DNA from: Lwoffella lincolnii
Lineage (GTDB): Bacteria > Pseudomonadota > Gammaproteobacteria > Pseudomonadales > Moraxellaceae
Length of the DNA stretch: 64,000 nucleotides
Assembly (NCBI RefSeq): GCF_002014765.1
Contig: NZ_MUYT01000002.1
Location: 1 to 64,000, forward strand
Direction: 5' to 3'
Made by a program: the position numbers and the translations under genes. The first letter of the stretch is position 1, and every line of letters begins with the position of its first letter. Positions 32,531 to 41,080 of the stretch are shown one piece after another. The notes under the pieces are model-generated. The model was not told where the DNA came from, ran no database searches, and saw nothing but the letters and a program-made list of their open reading frames with translations.

Positions 32531-32823
32531 GATGCGTCCGCTCTTTTTTGTATCACATAGCGATATTTGGGGGTGGCATCATCATCAAAATGCTGTTCCA
32601 ATAACAGCCCATGCCCAAGATGACGACAAAAGTTAGGAATATCACGAGTGGTGGCAGGGTCAGTCGCCAGCACTTCAATACGCTCACCCACATTGGCTTT
32701 ACGTATGGCTCGGTGCAGTAGCATCACAGGTTCTGGGCAGTTTAGCCCTTGTGTGTCCAAACAATACTCTGCTTGTTGATCAGTCTGACTGGTTTGATGA
32801 GATTGCATCATTGTCTCACTCAC
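32527..32823 (-). CDS. tusA: TusA-family sulfurtransferase
   Basis: 98 aa. Conserved LDTQGLNCPEPVMLLHRAIRK with the sulfur-carrying Cys in the N-C-P-E-P motif (C29), and DPATTRDIPNFCRHLGH. TusA relays persulfide sulfur from IscS to tRNA 2-thiouridine synthesis and other routes. The stop overlaps the xerD start (ATGA). It lies 3 bases after the 140-aa membrane protein, so these four leftward genes form one operon. Confidence 0.9.
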   Translation of the reverse strand: MSETMMQSHQTSQTDQQAEYCLDTQGLNCPEPVMLLHRAIRKANVGERIEVLATDPATTRDIPNFCRHLGHGLLLEQHFDDDATPKYRYVIQKRADAS

Positions 32824-32826
32824 TTT

Positions 32827-33249
32827 TTAATTCGTTGCCTCTGCCAAAAATTGAAAAAACCGTTTCAAATTTACTCGAAACAAAAAAGCCACCCCCAACC
32901 ACGATGCCAATGCCACATAAACACTGAACACAAACAAGGCAAACGACATGACCAAACACAAGGCTATCATGGACGGCTGGCTAAGTCGATAACGGTACAG
33001 CACAAACGCCACAAATAAGTTAGGCAAAATGCTAAGCCCCACCAAAGCATACGGAACATAATGAAACAACCCATACACCAAACTGCTGTCATGCAAACTT
33101 GGCAGACTTGCCAAAGTCCCAAACCCCACAAAACACACCATCGCCACATAAATCAAATAAATCGACAGCTGATTGAATGTCCTTGCTTGTCGAATGCGAT
33201 GCAAAGCAGGTTTGGCAAAGCCTGTTGATGAAGTGAATGAATCAGTCAA
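32827..33249 (-). CDS. Membrane protein of unknown function (140 aa)
   Basis: A basic N-terminus (about residues 1-25, HRIRQAR) is followed by four hydrophobic segments (about 28-50, 62-85, 93-112, 113-128) and ends RFFQFLAEATN. No motif is recognised. First gene of the operon with tusA, xerD and the methyltransferase. Confidence 0.7.
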   Translation of the reverse strand: MTDSFTSSTGFAKPALHRIRQARTFNQLSIYLIYVAMVCFVGFGTLASLPSLHDSSLVYGLFHYVPYALVGLSILPNLFVAFVLYRYRLSQPSMIALCLVMSFALFVFSVYVALASWLGVAFLFRVNLKRFFQFLAEATN

Positions 33250-33399
33250 AATGGTTACTCATACTCTTATTGGGGTGAAATTAGGGATTTGGGTGAAATT
33301 AGGGGTTTGGGTAAACTTAGTTTTGAGTAAGCTTAGATTTTTGGCAACCATGGGTATTCGGAAACATAGGTATTCGGATAAATTTAGCGGTGATGCGTG

Positions 33400-33433
33400 T
33401 TGCTCATTCATATAAGTTGCTCATTCATATAAG
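33400..33433. repeat. Perfect 17-bp tandem duplication at the 3' end of ruvX
   Basis: TTGCTCATTCATATAAG occurs twice without a gap (33400-33416 and 33417-33433). The second copy encodes the last residues of RuvX and the first covers its stop. See the finding on short tandem duplications. Confidence 0.9.
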
Positions 33434-33902
33434 AAGTCAATAGCAAACACGCTGAGATGTCATCAATGGGGTCTTGCTCATTTTTAATCCACCCTGACTG
33501 CCATGCCAACTGACGAGCTTCCTTGGAGCTTAACCGTTCATCGCATAACCGAACAACCGTCGCTAAGCGTTGCTCATGTATCCGATGTGTCAAACGTCTG
33601 GCAAATTTAGCCGCCCGCTTACTGAGTATGGAGTCTGTACCGTCCATATTCAGTGGTAAGCCCACGACAACTGTATGGATTTTCCATGTGCTGATGATGC
33701 CAAGTAGATTGTCCCAATCAGCTGGTTGACCATTATCCATTGGCAAAATATCAAAAGCTCTGGCATCTTTGGTTAAGGTATTACCCAGTGCCATGCCCAT
33801 CTTTTTAACCCCATAATCCAATGCCAATATCAACTTTGGCGTATGGGGTGATGCCATGTGGGCAGTACTCAGATAATCACTGTGATTTTTTGGGTTATTC
33901 AT
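33408..33902 (-). CDS. ruvX: YqgF/RuvX pre-16S rRNA nuclease (putative Holliday junction resolvase)
   Basis: RNase H-like fold: LALDYGVKKMGMALGN near residue 30 carries the first catalytic Asp, VVVGLPLNMDGT the beta-4/5 region and VRLCDERLSSKEA the catalytic Glu, and DDISACLLLTSYM the last Asp pair. 164 aa against 138 in E. coli; the excess is an N-terminal polar leader. It acts in 16S rRNA 5' end maturation. Downstream of yqgE in the same orientation, the common yqgE-yqgF order, with a 128-base gap. Confidence 0.92.
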   Translation of the reverse strand: MNNPKNHSDYLSTAHMASPHTPKLILALDYGVKKMGMALGNTLTKDARAFDILPMDNGQPADWDNLLGIISTWKIHTVVVGLPLNMDGTDSILSKRAAKFARRLTHRIHEQRLATVVRLCDERLSSKEARQLAWQSGWIKNEQDPIDDISACLLLTSYMNEQLI

Positions 33903-34030
33903 GATATGTGGTTTATGGCGATGTTGATGTCATGATGGTGTTTGTGTCATGATGATGTTTGTATTGTTACGTTAATAAACTGTATTAATGAACGTATGTG
34001 TTGTTTTAATGATTTTAAGAGTAACCAATT

Positions 34031-34639
34031 TTAAGCATGACCAATATCATCGCTGAAAAAATCCAAATCAACCCCCAGTCTTTGCCCAGCTTTATGCCAA
34101 CGTTCATCATAGGGCGTATCAAAAATCAGCTGACTGTCAGCAGGGCATATCAACCAATCCCCTGCATCAATCTCCTTTTTTAACTGACCTTTTGCCCAGC
34201 TGGCATGCCCTAAAAATAGCTGAAAATGAGTAGGACCACCTTGATTGGCAAGGCTTTTTAAGATATCAAGGCTGGTGGTCAGACAAATATTTTCTGCAAT
34301 AGAAAATGACGATGCCCAAACCGCTTGCCCCGTATGCAAAACAAAACCCACTTCTTCGTAGATAGGACCGCCCAACAAAGGATAACTGTGTCGCAACTTA
34401 GGAGCATTAACCTCAATGTCCAAATTATCAAATAATTGCCCCACCGTGGTGTCAATAATAGGAGCGTTAATCACCAATCCCAATGTCCCTTTATCATCAT
34501 GATGACACAGATAAATGACACTTTGGCTAAATCTGGGATCAGGCATCTTGGGCGTGGCAATCAAAAAATGATGCGATAAATTTTCGGCTAACTTGTGCGT
34601 GTTGGCAACAGATTTTGTGTGTGTATGTGTGCTGTTCAA
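34031..34639 (-). CDS. YqgE/AlgH family protein
   Basis: 202 aa. Typical family segments: HHFLIATPKMPDPRFSQSVIYLCHHDDKGTLGLVIN, PLLGGPIYEEVGFVLHTG, and FLGHASWAKGQLKKEIDAGDWLICPA. The biochemical role is unknown; some relatives influence alginate regulation. Adjacent to ruvX as usual. The His/Thr-rich first 18 residues are probably not conserved, so an internal start is possible. Confidence 0.92.
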   Translation of the reverse strand: MNSTHTHTKSVANTHKLAENLSHHFLIATPKMPDPRFSQSVIYLCHHDDKGTLGLVINAPIIDTTVGQLFDNLDIEVNAPKLRHSYPLLGGPIYEEVGFVLHTGQAVWASSFSIAENICLTTSLDILKSLANQGGPTHFQLFLGHASWAKGQLKKEIDAGDWLICPADSQLIFDTPYDERWHKAGQRLGVDLDFFSDDIGHA

Positions 34640-34743
34640 TCGATGACCTAACTGTGATAAGTTGAATAACTAAATAAATAACTGGTAATAAGTCCTAAGC
34701 TTAATAAACCCCAAGCTTAATAAACCATAAATAAATACTCACA

Positions 34744-36429
34744 TCAATGCTCAATATTAACAAGCAGACTGCGTGCGTGTTCTCGAGTCACTTCGGTGAT
34801 GGTAACCCCACCTGACATGCGTGCCAGCTCTTCGACTTGGGTTTCTGCTGTAACAACGGTTAAGATACTCTCACTTTGAGTGTCGTGCTTTTTTTGTACC
34901 AAAATGTGTTGGTGAGCTTGAGCAGCCACCTGTGCTTGATGCGTGATGGCAAGCAGTTGCTGGCGTTTTCCCAACTTGCGTAACAGCTCACCGACCATCT
35001 GTGCTGTGCCACCACTGATGCCCACGTCCACTTCATCAAAGACCAGCATTGGGCGTGACTCTTGTTTATCGGTTTGCGTGGCTTTTAGCACTTGCATCAC
35101 CAACGCCATGCGTGATAGCTCACCACCTGACGCAATCTTATACAAAGGCTGCATCGGCATGCCCACATTGGCACTGAATAACAGTTGAATGTCATCCATA
35201 CCATCAGCATGGTACTCACTTTCATCTTGCAAGCGTATGAACTCAAACTCACATTGAGCATTGGGCAATGCCAATGGTCTGACTTGCTCTGCCAATTGTT
35301 CAGCAATGGCAGCCGCCGCCTTACGTCTTAACTCAGATAATCGCTCTGCCACTTCCACATACGCTTGCCATGCTTCATCTACTTTCACTTGCAAATCATT
35401 ACTGCTTGGCTGTTGTAATAGTCGCTCAAGCTCTGTCTGCCATGCTTTTGATTCGTCAATTAACGCCTCTGGCGTGGTGTTATATTTACGAGAGAGTCGA
35501 TGTGCCAAACTCATTAAATTATTCAGCTCATACAGTCTTTCAGGATCTGGCAATTGCTGGTCAGCATAATCATTCAACAGACCACTGGCTTCACTGATGT
35601 GTTGTTGAGCCAGATACAACAATTCAGACACCTGCTCAAAGGTGGCACTGACACCCACTTGATTATCACACAATCTGATGGCTCGACCCAATAGTCCCAT
35701 CACATCAGGCTCATCTGCCCCATCATGATTTAATAATTGCACCGCCAATCCTGCTTCTTGCATCAAAGACTCGATATTGGATAATTCTTCATGTTCTGCT
35801 TCAATACTGGCGTAATCAACTTGCAACAAAGGTTCAATGTCAGCAAGCTGATTTTTCAGTAGGGCAATGCGGTCTTGGCGGTGTGCGTCCACCTCACTGG
35901 CATTTGCCTGTTGGCGTTTTAAGCGAGCATGGCGTTGATACGCCCGTTTGGTCTCATGGACAATCTTTTGAATGCCTGCCATGGTATCTAGCCAATCAAT
36001 GATAAATTGTGGCTTAAGTAGGGCTTGCTGGGCATGTTGGCTATGAATATTAACCAACAACTGACCCAATGACTTTAGCTCTGACAAACTGACAGGTGAG
36101 CCATTCAGCCATGCTTTTGAGCGTCCATTACTGCTTAATTGTCGTCTGATAAGCAATTCACTGTTCTCAAGCTTGCGATCATTTTCTAAAAACCAAGTCT
36201 GTACCGCTTGATTGTCCATCACATCAAATTCGGCATAAATATCAGCATTTTCTGCCCCATGACGCACCATACTGCTGTCTGCTCGCTCACCCACACACAG
36301 TGATAACGCTTCTAATAACAAAGATTTGCCTGCACCTGTCTCACCTGTGATGACATTAAAGCCATCAACAAACCGAACTTCATGTTCAGCAATCAAAGCA
36401 AACTGATGTAGGGTCAGATACAGGAGCAT
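34744..36429 (-). CDS. recN: DNA repair protein RecN
   Basis: SMC-like ATPase for double-strand break repair. Walker A ITGETGAGKS (about residues 27-36), coiled-coil centre from about 150 to 370, signature ASGGELSRMALVMQVL, and Walker B MLVFDEVDVGISGG; C-terminus with AHQHILVQKK. 561 aa, close to the E. coli length. Single gene; the stop is about 100 bases from the yqgE start, in a gap with repeated AAGCTTAATAAACC. Confidence 0.95.
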   Translation of the reverse strand: MLLYLTLHQFALIAEHEVRFVDGFNVITGETGAGKSLLLEALSLCVGERADSSMVRHGAENADIYAEFDVMDNQAVQTWFLENDRKLENSELLIRRQLSSNGRSKAWLNGSPVSLSELKSLGQLLVNIHSQHAQQALLKPQFIIDWLDTMAGIQKIVHETKRAYQRHARLKRQQANASEVDAHRQDRIALLKNQLADIEPLLQVDYASIEAEHEELSNIESLMQEAGLAVQLLNHDGADEPDVMGLLGRAIRLCDNQVGVSATFEQVSELLYLAQQHISEASGLLNDYADQQLPDPERLYELNNLMSLAHRLSRKYNTTPEALIDESKAWQTELERLLQQPSSNDLQVKVDEAWQAYVEVAERLSELRRKAAAAIAEQLAEQVRPLALPNAQCEFEFIRLQDESEYHADGMDDIQLLFSANVGMPMQPLYKIASGGELSRMALVMQVLKATQTDKQESRPMLVFDEVDVGISGGTAQMVGELLRKLGKRQQLLAITHQAQVAAQAHQHILVQKKHDTQSESILTVVTAETQVEELARMSGGVTITEVTREHARSLLVNIEH

Positions 36430-36803
36430 GATAAATTCTCAATGGGGATATCATCTTTCAAATCGACTAAACAATTCAAACAGAATAAAATTCAAACAGA
36501 CTAAAGACCAAACCAGCAACGTTGAAATGTCCTTGTCAGTTTCTTGCTAATTTAATGCCATTGCCAGTTTAATAACGGTATCAACCAATCGCAACGCTAA
36601 AGGCTATTTTGGGCAAAAGCTAAGTTTACTATAAATTATGGCCAGATACACCCACCACACCCACCGACCCATGCGATAATTTTTTGTGTTTGTAACATAA
36701 AGCAAACAAGTAGTATGATAAGATGACTTTTTGTTACTTAAATGAATTATCGATGAATTGTCAGTACATCATCAAACATCTTTGAAGATTAAGGAACATC
36801 AAC
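36430..36803. promoter_or_regulatory. recN/ppnP divergent intergenic region with ppnP promoter
   Basis: On the plus strand TTGTAA (36691-36696), an 18-base spacer and TATGAT (36715-36720) form a plausible sigma-70 promoter 84 bases before ppnP. The recN side contains short direct repeats (AACAGA(A/C)TAAA, TTCAAACAGA) near 36475-36500. I looked for a LexA box before recN and did not find a convincing CTGT-N8-ACAG. Confidence 0.45.
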
Positions 36804-37139
36804 ATGTCTGTGGCAGAATATACCCAAGCATCTGTACTTACCAACGCCAACATTTCTTACGATGGTCGCTGTAGCAGTCATACCATCTTATTTGACGATG
36901 GCAGCAAAAAAATGCTGGGCATCATCTTACCCAATGATAACAACATCAGCGAATATCACTTTGAAACGCACACATCAGAACGCATCGAGATTTTAAGTGG
37001 AGAATGTCAAGTTAAAGTCAGCACAGAATCTGATTATCAAAACTACCGCCCAGGCCAATCATTTTTAGTGGCAGGGAACAGCAATTTTAAGCTAAAAACT
37101 GCCGACATCATTCAATACATTTGTCATTTAGAAGGCTAA
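36804..37139 (+). CDS. ppnP: Pyrimidine/purine nucleoside phosphorylase (DUF1255)
   Basis: 111-aa cupin. Conserved pattern: GRCSSHTILFDDGSKKMLGIILP, ERIEILSGECQVKV, and YRPGQSFLVAGNSNFKLKTAD, ending in YICHLEG, like E. coli PpnP (YaiE). It phosphorolyses several nucleosides. AAGGA lies 11 bases before the ATG. rlmB follows 60 bases later on the same strand. Confidence 0.92.
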   Translation: MSVAEYTQASVLTNANISYDGRCSSHTILFDDGSKKMLGIILPNDNNISEYHFETHTSERIEILSGECQVKVSTESDYQNYRPGQSFLVAGNSNFKLKTADIIQYICHLEG

Positions 37140-37199
37140 TGTCAGTCATATCAGTAGACCATATTAAATTTCTTATTCACATCAAATCGAGTACGCATC

Positions 37200-38033
37200 A
37201 TGGCAAAACCTGTGTATTTTTATGGCATTCATGCCATCATGGCACTGTTAACACACCGACCCACAGATGCTCTAAGCCTATTTGTACAAAGTGGCAAACC
37301 TGACGACAAGAGCGTCAATGACATCATACAGCTGGCACACACCTTTGGAGTCAGTGTCCAAACCGCTCAAAAATCCAGCTTAACCGACCTTTGTGGCAGC
37401 CCACAGCATCAAGGCGTGGTGTTACATGCCAGACCGCTGACTTATGCCCCTGAACATGATCTTGCACATCACAGCAAGCAAGAAAATTGTCTGTTTTTGG
37501 TGCTTGACCAAATCACTGATGCTCACAATCTTGGGGCATGTTTGCGTACTGCCGTTGCCATGGGGGTAACTGCCGTCATTTGCCCAAAAAACCACACTGC
37601 CCCACTAACCCCAACCGTGGCAAAAGTATCCGTTGGGGCAGCAGAGTTAATCCCTGTCATCGCAGTCACCAATTTGGCAAGGTGTCTTAACGAGCTAAAA
37701 AATGCTGGTGTGTTTGTGTATGGCACAGCACTTAACAGCTCTGCCCAAGCGGTTGATACACCAGACTATCGTCAAAAAATCGCCATTGTCATGGGGTCTG
37801 AAGCAGACGGCATGCGTCGCTTGACAGCAGACAGTTGTGACCAAGTTGTCTATATTCCAATGGCTAGCATTCCAATGGCTCATGATAAAGATGCCCCAAA
37901 TGGTCAATCACCCACACATCAAATCAAAAAACCCAAAATTGAAAGTCTAAATATCAGCGTTGCCACAGGCATGATACTGTATGAAGTGTCTCGGCAACGG
38001 CGATTGACCAAATTAACCAAAACCAACGCATAA
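37200..38033 (+). CDS. rlmB: 23S rRNA (guanosine-2'-O-)-methyltransferase RlmB
   Basis: SPOUT enzyme that methylates G2251 in the peptidyl-transferase P loop. N-terminal substrate-binding domain, then SpoU motif 1 DQITDAHNLGACLRTA, motif 2 IVMGSEADGMRRL and motif 3 ESLNISVATGMILYE. 277 aa instead of about 245. The extra residues form an insertion of about 25 between IPM and SLN of motif 2/3 (positions about 222-248), beside a 12-bp repeat (ATTCCAATGGCT twice, near 37855-37881). The insertion would sit at the edge of the knot, so its effect is uncertain. Confidence 0.92.
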   Translation: MAKPVYFYGIHAIMALLTHRPTDALSLFVQSGKPDDKSVNDIIQLAHTFGVSVQTAQKSSLTDLCGSPQHQGVVLHARPLTYAPEHDLAHHSKQENCLFLVLDQITDAHNLGACLRTAVAMGVTAVICPKNHTAPLTPTVAKVSVGAAELIPVIAVTNLARCLNELKNAGVFVYGTALNSSAQAVDTPDYRQKIAIVMGSEADGMRRLTADSCDQVVYIPMASIPMAHDKDAPNGQSPTHQIKKPKIESLNISVATGMILYEVSRQRRLTKLTKTNA

Positions 38034-38044
38034 CAGATGATTGA

Positions 38045-38713
38045 TTAGCTTTTGTTTTGTGCCAGTTGCAAATACTGCTGATGAAATGTCTGTAATTGTT
38101 GATACAAATCAGATGGACTGCCATCGTTGACTGCCACATCGTCCGCCCTTGCCAAACGCTCGGTGCGTGATAACTGATGTTGCATCACAGCTTTAATCTT
38201 CTCAACACTTTGCCCATCTCGACCACTGGCTCTGAACAGTTGCAATGTCTTGGGCGCATCTATCACCAGCACCCTTTGACACAAGCCAACAAGCCCTGCT
38301 TTATGGGCTTCAAACAACAATGGAGCAGATAAAATGACATACTCCGACTGAGCAGCTGCCAGTTGTTGTTCTGCTTGTTGCCTGATGACAGGGTGGGTAA
38401 TGGCCTCTAGTGCCATCAGTGCATTGGCATCATTAAAGACAAATTGACGCAAGGCTTGACGGTTAAGCTCATTATTTTTGCCCAATACCCAATCACCAAA
38501 TTGTTGCTGAATTTTAACCAAAGTTGGCGTGCCTTTAGCAACCACTTGGTGGGAGATGACATCAGCATCTACCACTTCAATGCCTTGCTTGGCAAACCAA
38601 TCGCTTGCCAATGACTTACCACTGCCAATGCCACCTGTCAAACCAATAACGAGTCTGTTCATTGACGGTGTGGTTTGTGATGGTGCATTTTGCCAGTGCG
38701 TATGTTCAGTCAC
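38045..38713 (-). CDS. coaE: Dephospho-CoA kinase
   Basis: Last step of CoA synthesis. P-loop GLTGGIGSGKS near the start of the conserved domain, the CoA-binding segment VDADVISHQVVAKG, and VLVIDAPKTLQLFRASGRDGQS. The conserved domain begins at M of MNRLVIGL (38662), which has no ribosome binding site; a GTG at 38713 with AAGG 5 bases upstream is preferred here, giving a 17-residue leader. A further GTG at 38743 is possible. The gene follows pilD in the conserved pilB-pilC-pilD-coaE order. Confidence 0.9.
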   Translation of the reverse strand: MTEHTHWQNAPSQTTPSMNRLVIGLTGGIGSGKSLASDWFAKQGIEVVDADVISHQVVAKGTPTLVKIQQQFGDWVLGKNNELNRQALRQFVFNDANALMALEAITHPVIRQQAEQQLAAAQSEYVILSAPLLFEAHKAGLVGLCQRVLVIDAPKTLQLFRASGRDGQSVEKIKAVMQHQLSRTERLARADDVAVNDGSPSDLYQQLQTFHQQYLQLAQNKS

Positions 38714-38762
38714 ACAATCACCTTTTGACTTGCCAAAAATCACATCTGAGTTTTAGGGAGAT

Positions 38763-39674
38763 TTAGGCATATAAGGATAAATACCAATTTAAAATATCAT
38801 TACCAAATAACAAAGCCAATATCCCTGCCATTGCCAAATAAGGACCAAATGCAAATGGACGACTCTCTCCATGAACTTTCATCAATACCAGCCCAATCAT
38901 GCTGCCTAGCAATGCTGATGTAAAAATAATGAACGGCAGCATACTTACTCCAAGCCATGCACCTAAAGCAGCAAGAAGCTTAAAATCCCCTTGCCCCATG
39001 CCTTGCTTTTTCATTATTAAATAAAATCCCTTGGCAACTACCCATAAAGATAAGAAGCCAAATAACAACCCCCAAATGGCAGTTATGGGCGACGCAAACA
39101 CATCAAATGAATTGACTGCCAAGCCAATACCCATCAGCGGATACACCAATCTATCTGGCAAATACTGGGTATCAAAATCAATGCCTGTTAAAGCGATGAG
39201 TATCCAAACAAACATCAAAGCACAAATGCCTTGTATTGACACCCCAAACTGATGAATGACCAGCACCGATAGCACTGCCGTGATGATCTCAACCAATGGA
39301 TAACGGATAGAGATGGGAGCATGGCAATCGCCACATTTGCCACGCAACATCAGCCAGCTGATGACAGGAATGTTTTCATACCAACGGATACGGTGCTCAC
39401 AATGTGGACAACGTGAAGCAGGCAATGACAAGGTCATGCGAGTGTCCTTGGCAACTGCTTGAGATACCGACATTTTGACTGGCTCGTCAATGTCTTCTTG
39501 GTAAGATAAAAACTCCGCAATCTCATGCCGCCATTCGTATCGCATCATCAAAGGCATGCGGTGAATCACAACATTCAAAAAACTACCCACACACAACCCC
39601 AATACCGCAAAAACGGTTAATGCCAACCAAAGGTTTTGTTGCAGTTGCTGTAATGGCTCGATAAACATAGACAA
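38763..39674 (-). CDS. pilD: Type IV prepilin peptidase / N-methyltransferase PilD
   Basis: Bifunctional inner-membrane enzyme that cleaves and N-methylates type IV prepilins and type II secretion pseudopilins. SFLNVVIHRMP opens the methylase region; the zinc tetracysteine CPHC...CGDC lies at about residues 85-120. Catalytic aspartates are in GIDFDTQYLPD and GQGDFKLLAALGAWLG. Eight hydrophobic segments. 303 aa. Five bases after pilC. Confidence 0.95.
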   Translation of the reverse strand: MSMFIEPLQQLQQNLWLALTVFAVLGLCVGSFLNVVIHRMPLMMRYEWRHEIAEFLSYQEDIDEPVKMSVSQAVAKDTRMTLSLPASRCPHCEHRIRWYENIPVISWLMLRGKCGDCHAPISIRYPLVEIITAVLSVLVIHQFGVSIQGICALMFVWILIALTGIDFDTQYLPDRLVYPLMGIGLAVNSFDVFASPITAIWGLLFGFLSLWVVAKGFYLIMKKQGMGQGDFKLLAALGAWLGVSMLPFIIFTSALLGSMIGLVLMKVHGESRPFAFGPYLAMAGILALLFGNDILNWYLSLYA

Positions 39675-39679
39675 AATAA

Positions 39680-40903
39680 CTATCCCACAACTGAGCCCAT
39701 TTGAAATATGGGTAAGTACATGGCAACAACCAAACCACCAATTACCACACCTAAGAATGCCATAATCATTGGTTCCATCAAGCTGGTCAAACCATCTACG
39801 GCATTATCCACCTCATTTTCATAATAGGTGGCAACCTTATCTAACATTTCTTCTAAACTACCAGCTTCCTCACCAATACCCACCATTTGAATGGCCATGC
39901 TGGGGAATAAATTGGTGGTACGCATGGCAAACTGTAATTGTTGACCGGTTGAGACATCATTTTTAATTTGTTGAGTGGCATTATAAAACACCACATTATT
40001 GGTTGCCCCCGCTGTTGAATCTAAGGCGTCAATTAAGGGCACACCGGCAGCAAACGTGGTTGATAAAGTGCGAGCAAAGCGAGCAATGACGGCCTGATAA
40101 GCAATCTTTCCAAAAACAGGGGCTTTTAAAGCAATCCTATCTAAAAGATCTCGGAATTTTTTACTGCGTTTTTTGGCTTCAGAAAAACCAATGACAGTCG
40201 CACCAATGCCAATAATTAAAATAAACCACCATTTTTTCATCCATTCGGACATATTCACCACCATTTGGGTAAATGCTGGAAGTTCAGCTCCAAAAGAACC
40301 AAATAGCTCAGCAAACACAGGCACCACCTTTACCAACAAAATGATGGTCACAACGATGGCAACCACGATGACGGCGATGGGATATTTCATCGCTTTTTTA
40401 ATTTTCGCTTTAAGTAGCTCACTTTTTTCTTTATAAGTGGCAACCCTCTCTAGCATGGTTTCTAACGCACCTGCTTGCTCACCTGACTCCACCAATGAAC
40501 AGAACAAATCATCAAAATAGCGAGGATGGCGACGCAAAGCCTCAGCAAATGTGGTTCCAGATTCAATGTCTGCTTTAAGCTCTAAGACCAAATCTTTCAT
40601 GGTTGGGTTTTCAAGTGAATCTGCCACAATTTCAAATGACTGCGTCAATGGCACACCCGCTTTCATCATCGTTGCTAATTGTCGCACAAAAATAGCAATG
40701 TCAATCGCCTTGATTTTCTTTTTCATTTGAAAAAGTGGTTTGGGCTTTTTCTTAATGCTACTAACACTAATGCCTTGTTTACGTAATTGGGCTTTAGCAA
40801 GCTCTATATTGCGACTGGTGGTCTCACCTTTGACTTGTTGCCCACGGCGGTTAGTACCACTGTAGGTAAAATCTAGTAACATTTCAGTCTTTGCAGTTGC
40901 CAT
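39680..40903 (-). CDS. pilC: Type IV pilus inner-membrane platform protein PilC
   Basis: GspF/PilC platform that couples the PilB and PilT motors to pilus assembly. Two GspF repeats, each with a FVRQLATMMKAGVPLTQSFE / FARTLSTTFAAGVPLIDALD signature, and three membrane segments (VAIVVTIILLVKVVPVFAEL, WWFILIIGIGATVIGF, PMIMAFLGVVIGGLVVAMY). The start at 40903 puts AAAGGA 8 bases upstream; an ATG three codons earlier overlaps that site. 407 aa. Confidence 0.95.
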   Translation of the reverse strand: MATAKTEMLLDFTYSGTNRRGQQVKGETTSRNIELAKAQLRKQGISVSSIKKKPKPLFQMKKKIKAIDIAIFVRQLATMMKAGVPLTQSFEIVADSLENPTMKDLVLELKADIESGTTFAEALRRHPRYFDDLFCSLVESGEQAGALETMLERVATYKEKSELLKAKIKKAMKYPIAVIVVAIVVTIILLVKVVPVFAELFGSFGAELPAFTQMVVNMSEWMKKWWFILIIGIGATVIGFSEAKKRSKKFRDLLDRIALKAPVFGKIAYQAVIARFARTLSTTFAAGVPLIDALDSTAGATNNVVFYNATQQIKNDVSTGQQLQFAMRTTNLFPSMAIQMVGIGEEAGSLEEMLDKVATYYENEVDNAVDGLTSLMEPMIMAFLGVVIGGLVVAMYLPIFQMGSVVG

Positions 40904-41080
40904 GACTGTCATCCTTTCTTTGTGTGTCTTTGTATGTGCTAAAAATCTTCGTGTGTGCTAAAAATGCTAAAAAAAGATTGCCATGATTTGGCTAGGGCGT
41001 GTTCCTAATTATTTATATTAATCACATTCGTTCAATCAAGTTAATTCAATATGCCTGTTAAGAACATGGGCCGTGATGCG

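Noticed and set aside
36430..36803. LexA box upstream of recN
   Set aside because: Expected from E. coli, but no CTGT-N8-ACAG match was found by eye.
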